Shown: positions 58,669-64,000 of the stretch, piece by piece
How the letters are laid out: each line of letters opens with the position of its first letter
Position numbering within the stretch: the stretch's first letter is position 1
Assembly (NCBI RefSeq): GCF_023701525.1
Contig: NZ_JAMQAW010000017.1
Span: forward strand, 29,948-93,947
Reading direction: 5' to 3'
From: Streptomyces albipurpureus
GTDB taxonomy: Bacteria; Actinomycetota; Actinomycetes; Streptomycetales; Streptomycetaceae
DNA length: 64,000 bases
Position numbers and translations under genes: made by a program
Notes under the pieces: generated by a model
Seen by the model: only the letters and a program-made list of their open reading frames with translations
The model's database searches: none
Told to the model about the DNA's origin: nothing

Positions 58669-59742
58669 ATGAGCGATACGACCAGGAATGATGCCCTCAC
58701 CGATGTGGCGGGCCTGCGCGTGGGCCATGCGCGGGTGCCCGGCGCTCTGGCACTCAGCGGGACCACCGTGGTGCTCGCCGCTGAGGGGGGCGCGATCGCC
58801 GCCGTCGACGTACGCGGCGGAGGCCCGGGAACCCGCGAGACCGACGCTCTCGACCCGCGCAATCTGGTCCAGCGAATTGAGGCCGTGGTGCTCACCGGCG
58901 GCAGCGCCTACGGCCTGGACGCGGCATCCGGCGTGATGGCCTGGCTGGAGGAGCAGGGACGAGGTGTTCCGGTGGGCGGACCCGGTCAGGTCGTGCCCGT
59001 GGTGCCCGCGGCCTGTGTCTTCGATCTGGGCCGTGGTGGCGACTGGCGGGCGCGGCCTGACGCGTCCACCGGCCGGGCGGCGGTGGTGAACGCCGCGAAT
59101 TCAGCCGTCGGCGCACCGGTGGCGATGGGCGGCGTCGGGGCGGGCACGGGGGCGGTGGCGGGTGGCCTCAAGGGCGGAATCGGTACGGCGAGCATGCTGG
59201 TGGACGCTCCGGCGGTCGGCGGGCGCAGGATCACCGTGGCCGCGCTGGTGGTGGTGAACGCCGTGGGATCAGTGATCGACCCGCTGACGGGGGTGCTCTA
59301 CGGCCAGCACTTCACCGGCGCGGACGGGACTGGTGAGCCGGTGAAGCGCCCCTCCCCCGGCGTACACGCGACGGCGCTGCGCCGGCTGGAAGAGGCTCAG
59401 GCGGCCAGCGGTCCCGCACCGCTGAACACGACGCTCGCGGTGGTCGCCACGGATGCCGTCATCACCCGTGCTCAGGCGCAAAAGCTTGCAGGTACGGCGC
59501 ACGACGGTATTGCGCGCGCCGTCCGTCCGGTGCATCTTCTGAGCGATGGGGACACGGTCTTCGCGCTCGCCACCGAGGAGGTACCGCTACCGCAGGAAAA
59601 CCCTCTCGCTTTCAACAACGTGCTGGCTGCGGGCGCGGACGTCGTGACAGAAGCGATCGTGAAGGCCATTCTGGCAGCAGACGGGGTGACAGCCGCAGGT
59701 GGGACCTTCCCCTCGTACCGGGAGCTTTACGACATCAACTGA
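58669..59742 (+). CDS. P1 family (DmpA/NylC-type) self-cleaving peptidase
   Basis: This 357-residue Ntn-fold amidase/aminopeptidase contains LTDVAGLRVGHARVPGALALSGTTVVLA and VDVRGGGPGTRETDALDP. VLTGGSAYGLDAASGVMAWLEE, the diagnostic stretch, and GGLKGGIGTASM follow. Autocleavage is expected between N253 and T254 in PLNTTLAVVATDA, making T254 the nucleophile. ENPLAFNNVLAAGADVV near the C-terminus is also typical. ATG 58669 has TAAGG upstream. Relatives hydrolyse D-amino-acid amides, beta-peptides or nylon oligomers. Confidence 0.92.
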   Translation: MSDTTRNDALTDVAGLRVGHARVPGALALSGTTVVLAAEGGAIAAVDVRGGGPGTRETDALDPRNLVQRIEAVVLTGGSAYGLDAASGVMAWLEEQGRGVPVGGPGQVVPVVPAACVFDLGRGGDWRARPDASTGRAAVVNAANSAVGAPVAMGGVGAGTGAVAGGLKGGIGTASMLVDAPAVGGRRITVAALVVVNAVGSVIDPLTGVLYGQHFTGADGTGEPVKRPSPGVHATALRRLEEAQAASGPAPLNTTLAVVATDAVITRAQAQKLAGTAHDGIARAVRPVHLLSDGDTVFALATEEVPLPQENPLAFNNVLAAGADVVTEAIVKAILAADGVTAAGGTFPSYRELYDIN

Positions 59743-59884
59743 TCTACGCACTATGCCGGTTGGTTCGGTACTGGGAACTTCCCAAAGAGTTTCTTCGTTT
59801 TTCCGAACGCCGGACGCACTGTCAGAACCAGGGGCTACTTTTAGCAATCAACGAGTTACTTGTGGCGACGGCCAGGAGACCCCA

Positions 59885-60787
59885 TTGAACGATCCGTATG
59901 AGACAACCGAGTCGCACATCACGCGACTCCTGGGTCGGGCACTCAACTCCTTCGAACTGCCCGATGCCACAGTCGAGAGGCTCGACTCGGCTCTGGCACA
60001 CGCAAGCTCGCTCCACTCATCGCACCACAGCGGCACGCTTGACCGGGCGACCTACCGTCACGCCTATCTCCTCAGTGACGGCAGTGACCTCGTCCTCTGG
60101 GAGCTGGTTCACAGCTCTGGTCCCGCGGGCACCGAGCAGCACGAGTTGTACGAGGACGAGGCCGAGGTGAGACTCGCGGCATCCCGACTGCCCGCGGGCT
60201 TCCCGGGTTTCGCCACCCCCAGTGGCGCCACCGAGTCCTTGAGTCCCCTGATGGAGCCCGAACAGGAGGGAGCGGCGTCCTATCCGGCCGGACCGGGCGT
60301 CTGGGAGGCGACAGGCATCGGGGAAGCCATCGCTGACGCCACCCATTTCGGTGGTCCGGTCACCACCGGCGGGGACTGGCTCGACCATGTCGGTATCGAC
60401 GCAGATTTCGCCCTGCTAGCCCGACTGATGGCCACTCCCGCCGCCCCCCTTCCCAGAATGTATGTCCCAGACAATTCGGCGGACCACGCGCGCCGTGTGC
60501 TGCGGCGCGCGGAGAACGCCGACCGACCGGGAGAGGAGACAGCCCGGGTGCTGCGGGCCTCCTTCGCGCACCACATCACCCAAGTCTTCGGACAGCAGTG
60601 CCTGGTGGCGGGCAAGGACGCCGGATTCACCCTGTACGAGCACGCGTTCCTGTTGCTCGACGGCACCGAGTTGAGCCTGTGGGAGGTGGAGCACACCATC
60701 ACCCCGGACGGCCGCCATATGTGCGAGGTGTACGGCTCCGAGCTCAGTGCCCGCGAGGCAATGGAACACCGGTCCCGAGTGCGCTGA
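59885..60787 (+). CDS. DUF6227 family protein
   Basis: This 300-residue Streptomyces-specific protein has two related halves, each with a YRHAYLLSDGSDLVLWELVH-like or YEHAFLLLDGTELSLWEVEH-like block (about residues 58-77 and 250-270), suggesting internal duplication. The N-terminus is LNDPYETTESHITRLLGRALNSFELPDATVERL. TTG 59885 has AGGAG six bases upstream and matches the family's MNDPYETTE start. Longer frames upstream do not. No enzymatic motif or signal peptide; function unknown. Confidence 0.85.
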   Translation: MNDPYETTESHITRLLGRALNSFELPDATVERLDSALAHASSLHSSHHSGTLDRATYRHAYLLSDGSDLVLWELVHSSGPAGTEQHELYEDEAEVRLAASRLPAGFPGFATPSGATESLSPLMEPEQEGAASYPAGPGVWEATGIGEAIADATHFGGPVTTGGDWLDHVGIDADFALLARLMATPAAPLPRMYVPDNSADHARRVLRRAENADRPGEETARVLRASFAHHITQVFGQQCLVAGKDAGFTLYEHAFLLLDGTELSLWEVEHTITPDGRHMCEVYGSELSAREAMEHRSRVR

Positions 60788-61139
60788 CCGTCCATCCGGG
60801 TGTGCCGCTCCGCACGGCCGTCACCCCCGAGGACACCAGAACATCTCGGTAACCCCCCACGCTCAACCTTTCACGCCCAAAATCAGCTTTGCCGCTCCGA
60901 TGGCCCTGCGGTCAACGGAACGCCAACACCGCCCAGTCTTCTGACATCCAGGCCCGCCGCGTTCGTTGTGCCAACGACCTGCCGTCCAGGCGACTGCCGG
61001 TTAGCAGGCCTGCCTGCCTTCGGCCGCGTTCCTGCCGCCGCTCTTGTTCCAGCGAGAAAGACCCGACCAGGGCCAAGCCCCAAGTCGAGCCTCTGGAGCA
61101 CTCGTTCACGCTGTACTCAGCACCGCCTTCACGGATTGC
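60788..61139. other. Intergenic region between convergent DUF6227 and MFS genes
   Basis: 352 bases show no supported gene; frames are Arg/Pro/Ser-rich. A GCAGGCCTGC palindrome near 61003 is the only regular feature. No strong terminator hairpin is apparent. Confidence 0.3.
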
Positions 61140-62729
61140 TCAGCGCGTCAGCACAGGCTCCTTCTTCGAATCGGCTCCGCCCTGCCCATCAGGGTCCGCC
61201 AGGGCTTCAGCGCCCTGGGCGCCCACCCCGGCCGCGCCACCGTCGCCGTCCGCGCCTTCATCGTCCGGCGCGCCTTCCAGATGCTGTTTGGGCCGCGCGG
61301 GCAGCGCGAACATCACCACGAAGATCAGGGCCAGCACGGCTACCACCCACCACAGTGACTGCTGGAACGCCTCACCGAACGCCTTCCCGACAGCCCCCGG
61401 AGCCATCTCGCTCTCATCGATGGAACCGAAGAAGACCACCGACACCAGAGCCAGGCCAAGCGCATTGCCCATCTGCTGGGTCGTACTGATCAGACCGGAC
61501 GCAGAGCCCGCATGCCCGCGAGGCACATCAGAGAGCACGGCGTCCGTCAGCGGAGCCACAATCAGGCCCATCCCCAAGCCCATCACCACCAGCGGAGCCA
61601 CCATCTGCCAGGAAGTGATTCCCATGCCGTACCGATCGGCCTCCCAGATGTAGATCAGCATCCCAGCGGCCATCGTCAACGCTCCGGCCTGGAGCACCTT
61701 GCGGCCAAACCGCGGCACGAGCTTCTGGACCGACAGTCCGGCTGCCAACGACACAGCGAGGGAGAAGGGAACCCCGGTCGACCCAGCCCTCAGCGGGCTC
61801 CAGCCCAACCCGATCTGCATATAGAGCGTCCAGACCAGGAAGAAGATCCCGCAAACGACGCCGAAGACAAGCTGTACGGCGATACCGGCGGCGAAGCTCT
61901 TCACCCGGAACAGGGAAAGCTCGATCAGGGGCGACCCGTCCTTGCGTGCCTTGTACCGCTCGAACGCCAGCAGAGCGGTGAAGACAAGGACACTGCCCGC
62001 CATGCACAGATGCCCCCACAGCGGCCAGCCCAGCTCCCGCCCACGGGTCAACGGATAGACGAGCATCAGCAAAGCGACCGTGACCAGGGCGACTCCGACC
62101 AGGTCCAGACGGAGAGCCTTCGGGGCGCGCGACTCGGTGATGAACCTTCGCCCCAAGATCAGCCCCGCGATACCCACCGGCAGATTGATCAGGAAGATCG
62201 GTCGCCATTCGAGGCCAAAGAGGTTCCACTGGGTCAAGAGCGCCCCGAACAGCGGCCCGGAGACTGCGCCGAGCCCCACAATCGCGCCAAACAACCCAAA
62301 GACCTTGCCGCGCTCATGTGCGGGGAAGGTGGCATGCACGATCGCCAGCACCTGCGGAACCATCAGCGCCGCGGTCATCCCCTGAAGCAGACGCGACGCG
62401 ACCAACATCTCGGCGCTCACCGCGAATCCGCAGAGCGCGGACGCGAGCGTAAAGCCGGTGATGCCGATGAGAAAGATCCGTTTGCGGCCGTAGATGTCGC
62501 CGAGCCGTCCGCCGGTGATCAGACCCGCGGCAAACGCCAACGCGTATCCCGCGGTGATCCACTGGATAGCTCCGAACGAAGCGCCGAGACCCCTCTCGAT
62601 GCTCGGGATCGCGATGTTGACGATGGTGACGTCGACCAGATCCATGAAGGCGGCGGTCATGACGATGGCGAGCGCGATCCAGCGACGGCGGTCTGATGCC
62701 GCATCGGGTGCGGCGGGCTGAGAACTCAT
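61140..62729 (-). CDS. MFS drug exporter, EmrB/QacA (DHA2, 14-helix) type
   Basis: This 529-residue proton-driven exporter has 14 predicted helices. Motif D1 is MDLVDVTIVNIAIPSIERGL in TM1, motif A GGRLGDIYGRKRIFLIG, motif B LVASRLLQGMTAALMVPQVLA and motif C GAIVGLGAVSGPLFGALL in TM5, the antiporter motif. The C-terminus is an acidic Gly/Ala/Asp-rich tail. ATG 62729. It is divergent from a WYL-domain regulator, which probably controls it through the short shared promoter region. Confidence 0.93.
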   Translation of the reverse strand: MSSQPAAPDAASDRRRWIALAIVMTAAFMDLVDVTIVNIAIPSIERGLGASFGAIQWITAGYALAFAAGLITGGRLGDIYGRKRIFLIGITGFTLASALCGFAVSAEMLVASRLLQGMTAALMVPQVLAIVHATFPAHERGKVFGLFGAIVGLGAVSGPLFGALLTQWNLFGLEWRPIFLINLPVGIAGLILGRRFITESRAPKALRLDLVGVALVTVALLMLVYPLTRGRELGWPLWGHLCMAGSVLVFTALLAFERYKARKDGSPLIELSLFRVKSFAAGIAVQLVFGVVCGIFFLVWTLYMQIGLGWSPLRAGSTGVPFSLAVSLAAGLSVQKLVPRFGRKVLQAGALTMAAGMLIYIWEADRYGMGITSWQMVAPLVVMGLGMGLIVAPLTDAVLSDVPRGHAGSASGLISTTQQMGNALGLALVSVVFFGSIDESEMAPGAVGKAFGEAFQQSLWWVVAVLALIFVVMFALPARPKQHLEGAPDDEGADGDGGAAGVGAQGAEALADPDGQGGADSKKEPVLTR

Positions 62730-62737
62730 GAGAAGAA

Positions 62738-62771
62738 ACTAGGGCCGATATAGGCCAGATTACGTCCTAGT
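62738..62771. promoter_or_regulatory. Operator/promoter region between MFS and WYL regulator
   Basis: ACTAGG (62738-62743) and CCTAGT (62766-62771) flank an inner GGCC-GATATA-GGCC dyad (62743-62756). The whole divergent interval is only 62 bases, so this nested dyad is the obvious regulator target. Confidence 0.5.
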
Positions 62772-62791
62772 GAGCGGGCATCCTGGGGCTC

Positions 62792-63748
62792 ATGACCGAC
62801 ACCCCGGCACGGCTGCTGACTCTGCTCTCCCTCCTTCAGACCCCCCGCGAATGGCCGGGCAGCGAGCTTGCCCAGCGCCTCGAAGTGAGTCCGCGCACGA
62901 TCCGCCGCGATATCGACCGGCTCAGGGAGCTTGGGTATCCCGTCGAAGCGACCAAGGGCGCGGTCGGCGGATACCGGCTGGTGGCGGGGAGCGCAATGCC
63001 TCCGCTACTCCTCGACGACGAGGAGGCCGTCGCCATCGCCGTAGGGCTGCGGGCAGGCGCGGGCCATGCCATCGAAGGGATCGACGAGGCCTCGGTACGC
63101 GCACTGGCGAAACTGGAGCAGGTCCTACCGGCACGGCTACGACATCGGGTAACGGCACTTCAATCAGCCACAGTCGCCCTGACCCGAGGAGATGGGGCAA
63201 CCATCGACCCTCGAACGCTGACCGTGATCGCGGGCGCGGCAAGTGGTCAGGAGCGACTGCGCTTCGAGTACCAAGCCAAGGACGGGACGGAGACCAAACG
63301 CCTCGTCGAGCCCTACCGCCTGGTGTCAACCGGCCGCCGCTGGTACCTGGTCGCCTACGACCTCGATCGGGACGACTGGCGAACCTTCCGGGTGGACCGC
63401 GTATCCGAACCTCTGGCTACGGGGGCACGCTTCACGGCACGAGAGCTGCCGGGAGGCGGAGCGGAGGAACTCCTGGGGCACTCCATGTCACCCCAGCCGG
63501 AGCATGAGGTGGATGTGGAGTTCCAGGTCTCAGCGGGGGAAGCGACGGCGAAGCTCGCCAATGCGCTGGGGGTGCCGGTCGCGACCGGCGAGACGAGTTG
63601 CCGGGTACGCGGGCGGTCGACGGAACCGGTGGAGTGGCTGGCGGTGCGTCTGGCGATGGTGGGGGGCGAGTTTAGGGTGCATGGGCCTTCGCACCTGGTG
63701 TCGTATGTGGCGGAGTTGGGGGAGAGGTTGGGGCGGGCATCGGGGTGA
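62792..63748 (+). CDS. WYL-domain transcriptional regulator (DeoR-type HTH)
   Basis: This 318-residue regulator has an N-terminal winged HTH (residues 4-55): RLLTLLSLLQTPREWPGSELAQRLEVSPRTIRRDIDRLRELGYPVEATKGAVGGYRL. The WYL domain (about 145-215) carries LRFEYQAKDGTETKRLVEPYRLVSTGRRWYLVAYDLDRDDWRTFRVDRV, with WYL at the expected site. A WCX-type C-terminal domain follows. Divergent from the MFS exporter, hence a candidate controller. WYL domains are thought to bind nucleic acids or nucleotide ligands. Confidence 0.93.
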   Translation: MTDTPARLLTLLSLLQTPREWPGSELAQRLEVSPRTIRRDIDRLRELGYPVEATKGAVGGYRLVAGSAMPPLLLDDEEAVAIAVGLRAGAGHAIEGIDEASVRALAKLEQVLPARLRHRVTALQSATVALTRGDGATIDPRTLTVIAGAASGQERLRFEYQAKDGTETKRLVEPYRLVSTGRRWYLVAYDLDRDDWRTFRVDRVSEPLATGARFTARELPGGGAEELLGHSMSPQPEHEVDVEFQVSAGEATAKLANALGVPVATGETSCRVRGRSTEPVEWLAVRLAMVGGEFRVHGPSHLVSYVAELGERLGRASG

Positions 63749-63773
63749 GGTCCCCTCTTGGGGCGCACCGTGT

Positions 63774-63830
63774 CCAGGGGCTCACGCCCGGGGCCCCGGG
63801 GGTTCAGGGGCTCACGCCTGGGGCCCCGGG
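63774..63830. repeat. 26-bp direct repeat pair, 30-bp period
   Basis: CAGGGGCTCACGCC(C/T)GGGGCCCCGGG occurs at 63775-63800 and 63805-63830. Confidence 0.85.
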
Positions 63831-63874
63831 CGCCCGGCCTGGGCGCCCCTGCACCGGTTGTCCTCACCCGGGGT

Positions 63875-63910
63875 GAAGGGTTCCGTCCTCAAACGCCGGA
63901 CGGGCTGAGG
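63875..63910. repeat. Dispersed Streptomyces intergenic hairpin repeat
   Basis: TTCCGTCCTCAAACGCCGG and the following ACGGGCTGA form a CCGTCC-N9-GGACGG hairpin (63883-63888 with 63898-63903). From memory, this sequence is scattered through many Streptomyces intergenic regions. I see one copy in this window. Confidence 0.6.
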
Positions 63911-64000
63911 CGGGTCCCCGGCGGGGGCCTGGGCTGAGGTTCCCCCGGGATGCGGGGGGTGGTGATAGCAGGTCAGATGGGTTTTATGAGAGGAACCCAG

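Overview
The window is high-GC actinobacterial chromosome and almost certainly comes from a Streptomyces species. The signs are GC-rich third codon positions with long antisense shadow frames, many GTG and TTG starts, an SsgA-like sporulation protein, SepX next to MoeA/Glp, an O-mannosyltransferase beside rsmI, tricorn-type protease and WXG-type secreted-toxin genes, and (bases 63875-63910) a short hairpin-forming sequence that I recall as a common dispersed Streptomyces repeat. Most of the window is core chromosome. Short accessory or decayed patches lie at about 8.4-9.4 kb, 12.9-14.9 kb and 34.4-36.8 kb.

Layout. 1-7.5 kb holds tatD (cut by the window edge), a zinc-ribbon protein, rsmI, the divergent pmt mannosyltransferase, a DUF805 membrane protein, a PPOX flavin/F420 protein, a penicillin-binding protein, and a YbaK deacylase coupled to an EamA exporter. 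8.4-9.4 kb is a decay patch with a regulator C-terminus, a frameshifted HicB-like ORF and a HicA-like ORF. 9.4-16.2 kb holds SnoaL, a serine hydrolase/SDR operon, DinB, a methyltransferase, DUF4241 and an NTF2-like gene under MarR-type dyads. 16.2-19.2 kb is an ECF cobalt/nickel importer (cbiM(N)-cbiQ-cbiO), divergent from an SsgA-like gene. 20-23.5 kb is an MMPL/TetR pair. 23.9-27.3 kb is a tricorn-like protease. 27.7-31.3 kb holds a small repeat-tailed protein and an FMO/SDR operon divergent from a MerR regulator. 31.4-34.1 kb holds a barstar-domain protein, xthA and a GNAT. 34.4-36.8 kb holds a polymorphic toxin whose RNase A-like catalytic end is broken but whose putative immunity gene is intact. 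37.7-40.4 kb holds a secreted penicillin acylase with a TTA codon and a tRNA-Ala(CGC).

40.4-56.3 kb is a conserved actinobacterial block: sepX/glpR, a RimJ-like GNAT, mog, moaC, moeA/glp and galU on the minus strand; 5-formyl-THF cyclo-ligase, an FmdB-type zinc ribbon protein and mscL on the plus strand. The same gene set lies around Rv0984-Rv0996 in Mycobacterium tuberculosis. Inserted in it are a second, membrane-anchored penicillin acylase, a CPA1 K+/H+ antiporter, an MFS exporter, MTA phosphorylase and a SAF/RcpC protein. 57.4-63.7 kb holds LtrA, a P1 peptidase, DUF6227, and an MFS exporter divergent from a WYL regulator.

The strongest signals beyond ordinary annotation are: a near-consensus CIRCE (HrcA) operator directly on the ribosome-binding region of the FmdB/Ruc-like gene; the broken RNase A-like toxin; simple-sequence expansion in front of the catalytic serine of the second acylase; apparent CTG starts for the antiporter and the RimJ-like protein; and several intergenic minisatellites. 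I see no CRISPR array, prophage or integrase, complete IS, or biosynthetic gene cluster.
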